From: Alphaproteobacteria bacterium | GTDB taxonomy: Bacteria > Pseudomonadota > Alphaproteobacteria > UBA9219 > RGZA01 | DNA: 64,000 nucleotides | Direction of reading: 5' to 3' | Assembly: GCA_033762625.1 (NCBI GenBank) | Contig: JANRLI010000022.1 | Coordinates: 1-64,000, forward strand | Shown here: positions 25,977 through 35,428 of the stretch, in pieces | Layout of the letters: each line of letters begins with the position of its first letter | Position numbering within the stretch: position 1 is the first letter of the stretch | The notes under the pieces: generated by a model | The model's input: the letters and a program-made list of their open reading frames with translations, nothing else | The model's database searches: none | Told to the model about the DNA's origin: nothing | Translations under genes and position numbers: made by a program

Positions 25977-27992
25977 TTAAACAAAGCTTTGGGGGTCAAT
26001 ATCGATGTGCACGCGTATGCTTTTGGATGGTTTTGCAGCGCTTAGCCAATCGCGCAAAAAGTCCTGCATTTTCGATGATTTCGGGCTTTGAATTAAAAAG
26101 CGCTGCCTGTGTCGTCCGCGTAACAATGCCATGGGTGCGGGTGCAGGTCCCAATACTTTAAACCCATTTTGAATTGGAATGTGTTTTGCTAAATCATTCG
26201 CAACATTTGTAACCACTGCATGATTTGTGCCCGAAAGTGTGAGTGTGGCCAGCCGTGCAAAAGGCGGCATATGGAATTTCTGGCGTTCACTGATTAATAC
26301 ATCGATTAATCCATCGCGATTATGCTTCGTTAGATTTTGCATGACTGCGTGTTGTGGTTGTGTGGTTTGCAGATACACATGGCCCTTGTCATCACTGCGT
26401 CCGCTGCGTCCTGCGACCTGATACAACAATTGGAAAGTGCGTTCTGCCGCTCGCAAATCGCCGCCCTGCAGTCCTAAATCGGCATCAATCACACCTACGA
26501 CAGTGAGTTTTGGAAAATGATAGCCTTTGGCAACAATTTGTGTGCCGATTAAAATATCAATCTCCGATTTTGCCATTGCATCGACAATACACTGCACTTC
26601 GGAAAGATTATTTTGTGTATCGCTTGCCAATATGGCGTGGCGAGCGTTGGGAAATAGTTTTTTGGCTTCTTCCGCCAACCGTTCAATACCGGGGCCGCAT
26701 GCGGCCAGCCTGTCTTCTGCGGAGCATGAAGGGCAGGCGCGGGGATAAGTGCAGGCATAATCGCAGTGATGGCATATTAATCGGTGTTTTCCATCTTGCC
26801 GATGTTCTACGAGCCAAGATGAACATGACGGACATTGGAAACGATACCCGCATGCGCGGCAAAGGGTCAGCGGTGCATAGCCGCGACGATTTAAAAATAA
26901 TAATGCCTGTTCTCCGCGCCCGATGGCAGCGTGAATTGCGGTTTGCAAGCTTGGGCTTATCCAGTTTTTTGCAGTCAGCTTTTCTTGACGTAAATCAATC
27001 AGATGAATGCTAGGTGGTTTAGCTTCGCCATGACGCTGGGGCAGGGTAACATGCCCATATCTGCCAGCCTTCATATTGACGATGGTTTCAAGTGAAGGTG
27101 TGGCAGAACTTAAAATCACCGGAATATTTTGCAGTTTGCCGCGCATAACTGCCATGTCGCGTGCGTTGTAAATTACGCCTTCTTCCTGCTTGTATGAACC
27201 ATCATGTTCTTCATCAACGACAATTAGGCCAAGGTTTTGGAATGGCAGGAACAAAGCAGAGCGCGCGCCAATCACCAGTGGCGCTTTGCCATGCGCAATC
27301 GCTTGCCATGCTTTGCGCCGCTGGGCAGGTGTTAGACCGGAATGCCATAACACGGGTGCCTGCCCAAAGCGTGCCGCTAAACGGCTGAATATCTGTGTGG
27401 TCAGCGATATTTCCGGCAGCATCAGCAAGCTTTGCTGTCCTTTTGCCATCGCCGCACAAATGGCTTCGCAGAATGTTTCGGTTTTGCCTGAACCCGTCAC
27501 ACCATCCAATAATGTTACAGAAAACGAACCGAGTGATTTAATAAGTGTATCTGCTGCTTTGTGTTGTTCCGGACTTAATATCGGCTTTTGCGCTGATGGA
27601 TGTTCAGTTTCTTTTTTAGCGGCCCGCTCTTTTTTCGGGGTCTTTTGCGCGGTTTCACCGCCCAGCGCCATGGCGAGAATATTTCCAGTAGGAGCCATGC
27701 AATAATCGGCAACCCATAATATAAAATCGAGCATGGCGTCAGAAAGTGGCGGTGCGTCAACAATACTGTGAATGGTTTTTAGTTTATTGGCGGGGATGCT
27801 TTCGCGTGACGCGCCCAAAACGACGCCATAACTTTTTTTTGGGCCCAAGGGGACACTAACCAATTGCCCCCGCATAACTTCCGCCCCGTCTGGCACAGCA
27901 TAGGTAAAGGGCTTAGGGGCCGCTTGCGCGGTCAAAACCTCAACTAAACTGCCGCAATTATATGGCGTATATGTGCTGGAATCAGATTTCAT
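25977..27992 (-). CDS. priA: Primosomal protein N' (replication restart helicase PriA)
   Basis: PriA is a 3'-5' helicase that reloads the replisome at stalled forks. The 671-residue protein has an N-terminal DNA-binding domain, Walker A in LLDGVTGSGKTETF, DEEH in VVDEEHDGSYKQEEG, and a zinc-binding insertion with paired cysteines (CRACGYRFQCPSC, then CHHCDYACTYPRACPSC). Helicase motif VI appears as QVAGRSGR. The length is slightly below the roughly 730 residues of the E. coli enzyme. A 51-base gap separates it from the divergent transaldolase gene. Confidence 0.97.
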   Translation of the reverse strand: MKSDSSTYTPYNCGSLVEVLTAQAAPKPFTYAVPDGAEVMRGQLVSVPLGPKKSYGVVLGASRESIPANKLKTIHSIVDAPPLSDAMLDFILWVADYCMAPTGNILAMALGGETAQKTPKKERAAKKETEHPSAQKPILSPEQHKAADTLIKSLGSFSVTLLDGVTGSGKTETFCEAICAAMAKGQQSLLMLPEISLTTQIFSRLAARFGQAPVLWHSGLTPAQRRKAWQAIAHGKAPLVIGARSALFLPFQNLGLIVVDEEHDGSYKQEEGVIYNARDMAVMRGKLQNIPVILSSATPSLETIVNMKAGRYGHVTLPQRHGEAKPPSIHLIDLRQEKLTAKNWISPSLQTAIHAAIGRGEQALLFLNRRGYAPLTLCRACGYRFQCPSCSSWLVEHRQDGKHRLICHHCDYACTYPRACPSCSAEDRLAACGPGIERLAEEAKKLFPNARHAILASDTQNNLSEVQCIVDAMAKSEIDILIGTQIVAKGYHFPKLTVVGVIDADLGLQGGDLRAAERTFQLLYQVAGRSGRSDDKGHVYLQTTQPQHAVMQNLTKHNRDGLIDVLISERQKFHMPPFARLATLTLSGTNHAVVTNVANDLAKHIPIQNGFKVLGPAPAPMALLRGRHRQRFLIQSPKSSKMQDFLRDWLSAAKPSKSIRVHIDIDPQSFV

Positions 27993-28043
27993 GTTCGATT
28001 ACACTATATATCTCCCGCCAATTAAAAAATAAGAGAATATGCA

Positions 28044-28706
28044 ATGAAGTTTTTTGTCGATACCGCCGAACTTAAAGATATTAAAGAACTTGCCAGCTCC
28101 GGTTTGCTGGATGGTGTGACCACCAATCCGTCATTGGTAGCAAAATCTGGCCGCAATTTCGTTGAGTTGATTAAGGAAATTTGCGCTGTGGTTTCCGGCC
28201 CTGTCAGTGCCGAAGTGGCATCGACCGATTATGAAACCATGCTGAAGGAAGGGCAGTTTCTTGCAACGCTTGCCAAAAACGTCACAGTGAAAGTTCCGCT
28301 GACGCCTGCGGGTTTAAAAGTATGCAAAGAATTATCCAGCAAAGGCACGATGGTGAATGTAACTCTTTGCTTCTCTCCGGCGCAGGCACTGTTGGCAGCA
28401 AAGGCCGGTGCGACATTCGTATCCCCCTTCGTTGGCCGTTTGGATGATATTGGCCAGGATGGGATGGGGCTCATCAAAGAAATCTGCGAAATGTATCAGG
28501 CGCAGCCTCATTTAAAAACGCAGGTTCTGGTGGCTTCGGTGCGCCATCCACGCCATGTAGTTGATGCGGCAAAAATGGGCGCGCATGTCGCTACATGTCC
28601 GCCTGCGATTATCCATCAACTCTTCAACCACCCGCTAACTGATAAAGGGCTGGCGCAATTCGTGGCAGATTGGGCAAAGACAGGCCAGAAAATTTTAACA
28701 GCATAA
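28044..28706 (+). CDS. Transaldolase / fructose-6-phosphate aldolase family protein
   Basis: The 220-residue enzyme belongs to the short, TalC/Fsa-type transaldolases. The opening [14 protein letters not shown], the region [15 protein letters not shown], and the Schiff-base lysine in [12 protein letters not shown] are all present, as are [15 protein letters not shown] and FVGRLDDIG. In Alphaproteobacteria this type usually works as a true transaldolase in the pentose phosphate pathway; the sequence alone does not separate it from fructose-6-phosphate aldolase. DUF484 and xerC follow on the same strand. Confidence 0.9.
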   Translation: MKFFVDTAELKDIKELASSGLLDGVTTNPSLVAKSGRNFVELIKEICAVVSGPVSAEVASTDYETMLKEGQFLATLAKNVTVKVPLTPAGLKVCKELSSKGTMVNVTLCFSPAQALLAAKAGATFVSPFVGRLDDIGQDGMGLIKEICEMYQAQPHLKTQVLVASVRHPRHVVDAAKMGAHVATCPPAIIHQLFNHPLTDKGLAQFVADWAKTGQKILTA

Positions 28707-28716
28707 GAGCGTCATC

Positions 28717-29304
28717 GTGCCAAAAGAACCAGAGCCTAATGAAACGGAAGAAAAAGTAGTCGCGTTTGATTCAAGTCTGGTTCGCAAGCTGCAAAATGAC
28801 TTAACGCATATCCGCCAAGACCGCAGCGAGATAATCGAGGGCAGCCGTTTATATTGGCAACGTGTGCAGGTGGTCCACGAAGCTGTCATCATCTTGCATG
28901 ATGCCGCCGCACTTCCTGATGCCGTACAGATTTTGCAAGATGATGTGGCGCGTTTGCTTGGTTTTGATGCCATCAACCTGATTTATGAACGCCAGTCTAA
29001 TGATAAAATTGGCGCATTTTCTTCGTTTTTTCGCCCCATCCCGTCGTTCATGGTCAATGCGGCTTTTGCCGCAACGGAATATCACATTATCGAAGATCGT
29101 GCGCAATTGGAAAGCCTGTTTCCCGAACAGTCGGCGCAAATGGCATTTGCCATCTGCCTGCCGATTAAAACAGGTGACCGGCGCGGAGCACTCGTTATGG
29201 CAAACCGTGATGCACAATATCTTTCATTGGGGCAGGCGCTGGAACCATACGTATTTCTTGCGCGCTGCGTTGAACGATTGGGCCGGCAATGGTTGAAAAG
29301 CTAG
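28717..29304 (+). CDS. DUF484 family protein
   Basis: This 195-residue protein begins with a GTG at 28717, 10 bases after the transaldolase gene. It has a coiled N-terminal helix (residues 15-60) and a GAF-like C-terminal domain (residues about 70-190), the layout of the DUF484 family. DUF484 genes sit immediately before xerC in many Proteobacteria, and the same order holds here. The molecular role is unknown. The stop overlaps the xerC start by 16 bases, suggesting coupled translation. Confidence 0.85.
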   Translation: MPKEPEPNETEEKVVAFDSSLVRKLQNDLTHIRQDRSEIIEGSRLYWQRVQVVHEAVIILHDAAALPDAVQILQDDVARLLGFDAINLIYERQSNDKIGAFSSFFRPIPSFMVNAAFAATEYHIIEDRAQLESLFPEQSAQMAFAICLPIKTGDRRGALVMANRDAQYLSLGQALEPYVFLARCVERLGRQWLKS

Positions 29305-30245
29305 CACCTGAAAAGCTAACAGCAGGCAGCGCGGCAGAAGAAGCCATCACCGCATGGGTGTCTTATCTTACGCAGATTAAAGATCAGTCCATTCACACCG
29401 TTACCAATTATGCGCATGACGTACGCGTGTTTATTGGGTTTCTAAGCAATTATCGCGGACAAGCCATAAGTGTTGGCGATTTAAATGCACTGGATTTATT
29501 GGAAGCCCGCGCGTGGCTTGCTGATTTGGCGAATAATGAATTGGGCGCCGCAAGCCGTGCCCGCGCCATTTCTGCGCTGCGTGGATTTTACAAATGGTTG
29601 ACCAAACAGAAACTGGTGCAGAATGCCGTGTTACAAACATTGCGCTCACCCAAAAAACCGCAACGTGCGCCACATCCGCTTACCTCGCATCAGGTTGATG
29701 ATTTTATAGATAATGCTGAAGTTGTTCGGCCCGATTGGGTGGGCGCCCGCGACCGTGCATTGCTGATGTTGCTATATGGCTGCGGCCTTCGTATCAGCGA
29801 AGCATTATCGCTCAATGGCGAAGATTGGCATGCAATTAAATCAGGCCAGTTGACCATTACGGGTAAGGGCCGCAAACAGCGCATCGTACCACTTCTGGAA
29901 GAGGTAAAAAAAGAAATCGAAGCCTACATCAAGGCCTGCCCGTTTGCGATGCAGGATGATGAAGCGATTTTCAGAGGTGAAAAGGGTGGGCGGCTTAATT
30001 CCGGCGTAGCAGAACGCGCTATGCGCAGCATTCGCCAGCAATACCTATTGCCGGATTATGCAACGCCGCACGCATTACGCCATTCCTTTGCCAGTCATTT
30101 ACTGAATAGCGGTGCAGATTTGCGCAGCATTCAGGAATTGCTGGGCCACGCATCGCTATCAACGACGCAGCAATATACCAAAGTCGATGAAGAGAGTTTA
30201 TTGGCGGTGTTTGAAAAAGCGCATCCACGCGCGAAAGCGAAATAA
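29289..30245 (+). CDS. xerC: Tyrosine recombinase XerC
   Basis: XerC and XerD resolve chromosome dimers at dif during division. The 318-residue protein has a SAM-like N-terminal core-binding domain (to about residue 115) and a catalytic domain with Arg in YGCGLRISEAL, Lys in GKGRKQR, HxxR in HALRHSFASH, the second His in LLGHASL and Tyr in TTQQYTKVD. The position after DUF484 favours XerC over XerD. No phage or integron genes surround it, so it is the chromosomal recombinase. Confidence 0.95.
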   Translation: MVEKLAPEKLTAGSAAEEAITAWVSYLTQIKDQSIHTVTNYAHDVRVFIGFLSNYRGQAISVGDLNALDLLEARAWLADLANNELGAASRARAISALRGFYKWLTKQKLVQNAVLQTLRSPKKPQRAPHPLTSHQVDDFIDNAEVVRPDWVGARDRALLMLLYGCGLRISEALSLNGEDWHAIKSGQLTITGKGRKQRIVPLLEEVKKEIEAYIKACPFAMQDDEAIFRGEKGGRLNSGVAERAMRSIRQQYLLPDYATPHALRHSFASHLLNSGADLRSIQELLGHASLSTTQQYTKVDEESLLAVFEKAHPRAKAK

Positions 30246-30247
30246 GT

Positions 30248-30742
30248 TTACGACTTACACAATCGGTCAATCTTCTGGTGCATTTCAAGTAAGTCGCTGC
30301 AAAATCTAACCTTGATTTGGCGGATGGGGTCTGGGCTGTTCTGGTTCAAGCGCACGCATGCCGCTAGTGCAGTCTTATCCCAATTTTCCTGTCTGCTTTC
30401 CCATTTCGTGCCACGGTTCCACAGAAATTTCTTGATGCGTGTTGACTGTGTGCATGCCGCTGGATGGTGTTGTTGATAATCCATGATGCGGAATGCGGTG
30501 CGTGATGTGACCGCGCACATCAGCTGCGCTTTGGGCGTTAAAAACTCACATAGACCATAAGGCGTTCTATCCCATGTCGTCATGCTTTGGAATTGGTCGC
30601 GAAATTGTGCATGGTAAACCAGTGGGATAGTTAAGGTTATTGCCGCAAGTGTGCCATAGGTCAGGGTAACGCCAGCTACATTTGCTGTAAGCCGCGCAGC
30701 TCCATTTATCCCCGATAATGCTAATTCACCTGCTCTGTTCAT
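30248..30742 (-). CDS. Hypothetical membrane-anchored protein
   Basis: I do not recognise this gene. The start shown (MNRAGELALSG) gives 164 residues with one hydrophobic segment (about residues 15-45) and a soluble part rich in Arg, Gln and Cys. A longer in-frame start at 30868 would overlap the next gene by 77 bases, so I prefer the internal Met, although no good ribosome-binding site precedes it. It ends 2 bases from the convergent xerC. It may be the last gene of the heptose operon. Confidence 0.45.
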   Translation of the reverse strand: MNRAGELALSGINGAARLTANVAGVTLTYGTLAAITLTIPLVYHAQFRDQFQSMTTWDRTPYGLCEFLTPKAQLMCAVTSRTAFRIMDYQQHHPAACTQSTRIKKFLWNRGTKWESRQENWDKTALAACVRLNQNSPDPIRQIKVRFCSDLLEMHQKIDRLCKS

Positions 30743-30791
30743 GTGCGTATCAAACCAAGCCAAATCGCACAGCGCAAAGGCAATATTACTT

Positions 30792-31094
30792 TCAAACGAA
30801 CATGAACCCGATACAAATCGCCATAAATAATAATTCCAACAAAACATGCGTAAATCCAATAGGCGCATGGCAATAGCGGCATTGCTTATTATTAAGATAA
30901 TAAGAAATGACAGGAATTAAATCGCGTGGCGCAAGCGGCTTTTTGCATGTGTTGCAGTAAGAAGGCGGCGAGATAATCGATTGCCTGCGCGGAAAGCGAT
31001 ACAACACAACGCCTGCAAAGCTACCTAACGTGCCGCCCACCAATATCCCGACGATTACTTTAAAGATGATAATGAAAGTGGTTTCAGACATCAT
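30792..31094 (-). CDS. Stand-alone prepilin-peptidase N-terminal domain (DiS_P_DiS-like)
   Basis: The 100-residue protein has an N-terminal membrane helix, then the double CxxC zinc-type motif typical of type IV prepilin peptidases (CNTCKKPLAPRDLIPVISYY, then CRYCHAPIG), and a final helix (LLELLFMAICIGFMF). In full-length peptidases this cytoplasmic domain is followed by the aspartyl protease domain. Here the frame stops after the second helix, and the following sequence in any frame did not show the A24 catalytic motifs, so this is either a truncated gene or a domain that works alone. It starts 6 bases after the glycosyltransferase gene stop. Confidence 0.75.
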   Translation of the reverse strand: MMSETTFIIIFKVIVGILVGGTLGSFAGVVLYRFPRRQSIISPPSYCNTCKKPLAPRDLIPVISYYLNNKQCRYCHAPIGFTHVLLELLFMAICIGFMFV

Positions 31095-31100
31095 GCGCCC

Positions 31101-32777
31101 CTATATGCGGTGCAGCCGCATTAAACCCATTTTCAAAAACCACGCAATCGTGCGCATGAACCGCGGTGTATCGGAAATGCCAATCCCTTGTTGAATTTCA
31201 AACAGCGAGGGATATTTTTTTTCCTGCGTCATATTATATAAAACGCCCATAATCTGGCTCATGGTCTGCTCAGGCAACAACATATCCATGCCAAACATGT
31301 TCATACGGTGCCGTGCGATGAGTTCGATGTCAGCCGTTTTTGCCAGAATTTCCAGACGATCATTTGGCTGTAAATGGCTGCTGGGAAAACCAGCAAACAT
31401 ACTCGACGGGTCAGGATAAGCCGGATGCGCTGCAGGCCAGTAATTCGGGGTTGGCGCATTGTGATGTGCGCTCTTGCGTTTGCGTGCTTGTTCTTCCCAT
31501 AGATCTTCATACGCCGGAATAATGGTTTTCCAGTCATAATTTTCGGTTGCGCGCTTGCGCCCTGCTGCGCCCATTGCAAGGCGTTTTTCCTTATCGTTAA
31601 TCAACAATGCAAAAGCAGCTGCAGCGGCATCAATATCTACTACAATTGTCTGGTTATTACGGATGAGATAATCGCCATAGTTACGCATGTTGTAGTAATG
31701 GGTAGCAACATCCAGATTATTGCCCGGTGCAACACTGATAGTTGGAACCAGAATTCCATCTATTCCATCGCGCACGCCGTCACGGTATCCATCAAAATCA
31801 CTAACGACCGCGGGCAGGCCGCAGGTCATGGCTTCAATCGGCGTGAAGCCAAAGCTTTCTTGAATGTTATCGATAAGGGATGAGAAAATATCCCCGCATG
31901 CCCACAGCCCATCGGGAAAGCGGGCATCGCTATTGAGTACAAAATCAACCTGCACGGTTTTGCAAATATCTGCGGCAAGCGCATGGAATTCAGGCTCCAT
32001 CAATTCTGGCTTGAAGAACCCGTACATTACTAGACGTACTTTTTTGGGCGCAACTTTCTGTGCTGCCAGTTCCGCTGCCTTTAACAGCGCGATGGGGTGC
32101 GCTTTGGTCGCATAACTTAAGCGACCAACATAGAGGATGACGACTTCATCATCGGCAATGCGCAACGCCGCGCGTTGCGCTGCACGGTTTTGCGGTGTGG
32201 CTAGGCCCAAGAATTTTTGCGTGTGGATGCCCAGCGGTATAACCGGCAAATCAACGGGGCAGGTAAAATGCCCACGAAACCTGTGCTGTAAATAATCATT
32301 CTGAATATCCCACAACGCCTTGATGCTGTCACGAATAGCGCGTGATGGACAAATAATCGCATCACCTGCTTGCGTGGGCGCAGTTAAATACTGCATGGTT
32401 ACATCGGCAATTCGTTCGCCAGACATCGTATGTACAATTGTCGAAACTGCATAACCTTTCCCCTCCATCTGAATGCGGCGCCAAATATGATCGCCAATAT
32501 TGGGATCGGGGCGGAACACCAAATCCACATCCTGCATCGCATAAGATGGGTTGGAAGCGGGAATAAGCGCACAACGGCTGAAGTCGATCCGCTCGCTACG
32601 GGCGATGTTTTTTAATTCTTCGGCACTTTCATCACTGCCAGGGAAAAAGAAAAACTCAGCCGCGCGGGAATAACGAAACAGTGCTTTCAAAAAACTGGTG
32701 ATAGCAACGTCAATGCCGAAGATTTCCGAAGGCCCTGTGCCCGATTGGGCTTTGAGATAATTGATAACGGTTTTCAT
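31101..32777 (-). CDS. GT4-type glycosyltransferase with C-terminal extension
   Basis: The 558-residue protein has a GT-B fold with the group 1 phrases VILYVGRLSYATKAHP and SFGFTPIEAMTCGLPAVVSDFDG, including the conserved Glu. The donor is unknown. Unusually, about 110 extra residues follow the GT core (from NAPTPNYWPAAHP), ending in a small helical piece (LFEIQQGIGISDTPRF), perhaps a winged-helix-like fold. The gene lies 12 bases after hldE, so it probably extends the LPS inner core. The upstream hldD and hldE make its likely sugar substrate, ADP-heptose. Confidence 0.82.
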   Translation of the reverse strand: MKTVINYLKAQSGTGPSEIFGIDVAITSFLKALFRYSRAAEFFFFPGSDESAEELKNIARSERIDFSRCALIPASNPSYAMQDVDLVFRPDPNIGDHIWRRIQMEGKGYAVSTIVHTMSGERIADVTMQYLTAPTQAGDAIICPSRAIRDSIKALWDIQNDYLQHRFRGHFTCPVDLPVIPLGIHTQKFLGLATPQNRAAQRAALRIADDEVVILYVGRLSYATKAHPIALLKAAELAAQKVAPKKVRLVMYGFFKPELMEPEFHALAADICKTVQVDFVLNSDARFPDGLWACGDIFSSLIDNIQESFGFTPIEAMTCGLPAVVSDFDGYRDGVRDGIDGILVPTISVAPGNNLDVATHYYNMRNYGDYLIRNNQTIVVDIDAAAAAFALLINDKEKRLAMGAAGRKRATENYDWKTIIPAYEDLWEEQARKRKSAHHNAPTPNYWPAAHPAYPDPSSMFAGFPSSHLQPNDRLEILAKTADIELIARHRMNMFGMDMLLPEQTMSQIMGVLYNMTQEKKYPSLFEIQQGIGISDTPRFMRTIAWFLKMGLMRLHRI

Positions 32778-32789
32778 GTACCGAAGGGA

Positions 32790-34253
32790 TTAGCCGGATG
32801 ATTTAAGTTTCTTGATGGTGTTGGTTGTGCTTTGTCCTTCGACCAGATTGGCAAGTACAACTCTGCCACCCCAGCTTTGTACTTCGGTTGCACCAACTAC
32901 CTTATCAATTGTGTAATCCGCGCCTTTCACCAGTACATTTGGGCGAAGCGCCTTAATCAGTTCCAGCGGTGTGTCTTCGTCAAAAATCACGACCAAATCA
33001 ACGGGGTTGAGTGTGGCAAGAACCGTTGCACGGGCTTTTTCATTTTGAACAGGGCGTTCAAGTCCTTTGAGGCGTTTAACGGATGCATCACTATTCAGGC
33101 CGACGACTAAACGGTCACACGCCTTACGTGATTGTTGTAAAATAGAGATATGGCCGGGATGAATCAAATCGAAGCAGCCATTGGTAAATCCGATATTCAA
33201 GCCCTGTCTGCGCCAGCGTTCTACCAGTTCAATTGCCTTGTTTTGGCTCAATACCTTTTCATTGATGTCGCGGTCTTCAATTTGCCGCAAATTATTGATG
33301 AGTTCGTCAACAGTTACGGTCGCGGTGCCAACCTTGCTTACCACAATCGAACCCGCTTCATTGGCGATGTATGCGGCCTGTTCCATGCTCATACCCGCTG
33401 ATAACGCAGTTACAAAACCTGCAATCACAGTATCGCCTGCGCCGGATACATCGAACACTTCACGTGCTGTGGCTTTGATATGTAATGGATCTTTGCCATC
33501 CATCACCAAGCAAACGCCATCACCGCCCAGTTTTGCGAGCACCGCCCCAAAGCGATATTTGTTGATGAGCGCGCGGGATGCTTTCACTGCATCTTCAATT
33601 GTTTTAATGTCATTGCCAGTTGCTTCCGCTAATTCTTTACGGTTTGGCGTAACCACATCTGCGCCCGTATAACGCGTGTAATCACGGCCCTTAGGGTCAA
33701 TGATAACAGGCTTTTTGTGTTGCTTGCCCAATGCGATACAGTCGGCAATGATTTTTGAAGTCAAAACGCCTTTGGCGTAGTCAGATAAAATCACAGCAGC
33801 CACTTGCGGCACAGCAAGACGCAAACGCACCGCCACCTGCTCTTCAATTGCGGCATTTAAATTTTCGGCCTTTTCAACGTCACAGCGCAACACTTGCTGG
33901 ATACCGGCAATAAAGCGCGTTTTGATGGTGGTAGGGCGGTCTTTATCGGTCAACAAATGGGGGGTAACAACTTCGTCTTGTGATAATTGCTTGGCTATTT
34001 CAAAGCCGGCGGGATCCGCACCAATCACCGCAATTAAATCGCAGCGCTGGTTAAGGCTAACCAGATTGCGTACGACGTTGCCTGCACCGCCGAGCATGGA
34101 AATTTCCCGCACATACCGCATGACCGGAATGGGCGCTTCAGGCGAAATACGGTCAACCTGCCCATACATAAAGCGGTCAAGCATCACGTCCCCAACAACC
34201 AAAATCGGATTGCTTGGCAGGGTTTCAAGTTTTTGAATGATGTCGAATTGCAT
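32790..34253 (-). CDS. hldE: Bifunctional heptose 7-phosphate kinase / heptose 1-phosphate adenylyltransferase
   Basis: HldE makes ADP-D-glycero-D-manno-heptose for the LPS core. The 487-residue product has a PfkB-type kinase half (GGAGNVVRNL, then VFDVSGAGDTVIAGF, to about residue 320) and a nucleotidyltransferase half (GFTNGCFDLIHPGHISIL, to the end). Both halves are complete. The gene sits 9 bases after hldD, its pathway partner. Confidence 0.97.
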   Translation of the reverse strand: MQFDIIQKLETLPSNPILVVGDVMLDRFMYGQVDRISPEAPIPVMRYVREISMLGGAGNVVRNLVSLNQRCDLIAVIGADPAGFEIAKQLSQDEVVTPHLLTDKDRPTTIKTRFIAGIQQVLRCDVEKAENLNAAIEEQVAVRLRLAVPQVAAVILSDYAKGVLTSKIIADCIALGKQHKKPVIIDPKGRDYTRYTGADVVTPNRKELAEATGNDIKTIEDAVKASRALINKYRFGAVLAKLGGDGVCLVMDGKDPLHIKATAREVFDVSGAGDTVIAGFVTALSAGMSMEQAAYIANEAGSIVVSKVGTATVTVDELINNLRQIEDRDINEKVLSQNKAIELVERWRRQGLNIGFTNGCFDLIHPGHISILQQSRKACDRLVVGLNSDASVKRLKGLERPVQNEKARATVLATLNPVDLVVIFDEDTPLELIKALRPNVLVKGADYTIDKVVGATEVQSWGGRVVLANLVEGQSTTNTIKKLKSSG

Positions 34254-34262
34254 GGGGCGATA

Positions 34263-35261
34263 TTAACAATAGGGGTCTGGGGTTGCGAGATATTCTTTGA
34301 CGTAAGCGTTGATACCTTCCTCGAGCGGGGTAAAGGGTTTGCTATAACCGGCAGCCTTTAGCTTAGCCATCTGTGCTTGGGTAAAATATTGATAATGTTT
34401 TCTCAGCTCCTCGGGCATATCGCGGTAGATAATGTTGGGTTCTTTACCGCACGCAATATAAACCGCCCGGGCCAAATCCACAAAGCTGCGCGATTCGCCT
34501 GTGCCAACATTGAACAGACCATTCACGCGCGGATGATGGTAGAGCCAAAGCATCACATCCACGCAATCCTGCACCCAAATAAAGTCACGCAATTGCCCGC
34601 CATCGACATAATTCGGATTGTGGGATTTGAACAATGAAAACGCCTCGCCGGCTTGTGCCACCGGAAAAATTTGGTGCACAACGGAACGCTGGCCTTCCTT
34701 ATGGTATTCATTTGGCCCATACACATTGAAAAACTTCAACCCAACCGCTTGCGCAGGAAACTTTTCGCCCTCGGTGCGTGTCTGGGTAATGAATTGGTCA
34801 AAGGCATGCTTGCTCCAACCATATGGGTTAAGCGGCTGGAGTTTTTTCAAACTTACCAAATCATCCTTGTCATCAAAACCCTGTTTGCCATCGCCGTAGG
34901 TCGCGGCGGAAGATGCATAGACAATCCGTTTGCGTTTATCACAGCACCAAGTGAACAAATCTTTTGAAAGCCGGAAATTATTGGCAACAATTTTATCGAC
35001 ATCCATTTCCGTCGTGCTGGAAATTGCGCCCATGTGATAGATGATATCGATGCTTTTCTGGTGTGCATCCAGAAACGGGAATAATTGGTCGGGCGTGATG
35101 ATGTCATACAGCGTGCGTTTGGCGATGTTGCGCCACTTCTGGCCATCCTTGGTTGCATGGCCTAAGCGGTCGCAAATCACAATTGGGCCAAGCCCTGCTT
35201 TTTCAAGGCTAGCTGCCAAACATGAACCAATAAATCCAGCCCCGCCGGTAATAATAATCAT
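34263..35261 (-). CDS. hldD: ADP-glyceromanno-heptose 6-epimerase
   Basis: HldD converts ADP-D,D-heptose to the L,D form. The 332-residue SDR has TGGAGFIGS at the N-terminus, catalytic YGWSK, and the family phrases LKFFNVYGPNEYHKEGQ and YVDGGQLRDFIWVQDCV. It appears to be the first gene of a minus-strand operon running hldD-hldE-glycosyltransferase-two small genes. Confidence 0.96.
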   Translation of the reverse strand: MIIITGGAGFIGSCLAASLEKAGLGPIVICDRLGHATKDGQKWRNIAKRTLYDIITPDQLFPFLDAHQKSIDIIYHMGAISSTTEMDVDKIVANNFRLSKDLFTWCCDKRKRIVYASSAATYGDGKQGFDDKDDLVSLKKLQPLNPYGWSKHAFDQFITQTRTEGEKFPAQAVGLKFFNVYGPNEYHKEGQRSVVHQIFPVAQAGEAFSLFKSHNPNYVDGGQLRDFIWVQDCVDVMLWLYHHPRVNGLFNVGTGESRSFVDLARAVYIACGKEPNIIYRDMPEELRKHYQYFTQAQMAKLKAAGYSKPFTPLEEGINAYVKEYLATPDPYC

Positions 35262-35299
35262 AGGTGTTCCTTATATATAAGTGTGCCAATTAGACAGGC

Positions 35300-35328
35300 T
35301 TGACAGGGGGGATGCAAGTGACTTGATT
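35300..35328 (+). promoter_or_regulatory. Weak candidate promoter upstream of fabD
   Basis: A perfect TTGACA (35300-35305) is followed after 17 bases by TTGATT (35323-35328), a poor -10. A GC-rich stretch at 35351-35402 with short inverted repeats lies between this site and fabD and is unexplained. Confidence 0.3.
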
Positions 35329-35428
35329 AGCATGCTTTTAAAATGTTTAAAGGACGACGACCGTCGGCCCGCGAGCTTATGCGAGCGAAGCCTTACGGCG
35401 TTTGAGTAAAATAAGGATTCACAAGAAA

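Noticed and set aside
29289-30245. The tyrosine recombinase as part of an integrated phage
   Set aside because: It follows DUF484 in the usual chromosomal order and no phage genes or att repeats were seen around it.
30248-31094. The two tail genes as one prepilin peptidase broken by a frameshift
   Set aside because: The sequence after the first gene shows no A24 aspartyl motif in any frame, and the second gene's protein does not look like the missing domain.
35402-35428. TTG at 35402 as the fabD start
   Set aside because: The ATG at 35429 begins the family's conserved MKRALLFPGQGSQ opening and has its own AAGGA upstream.
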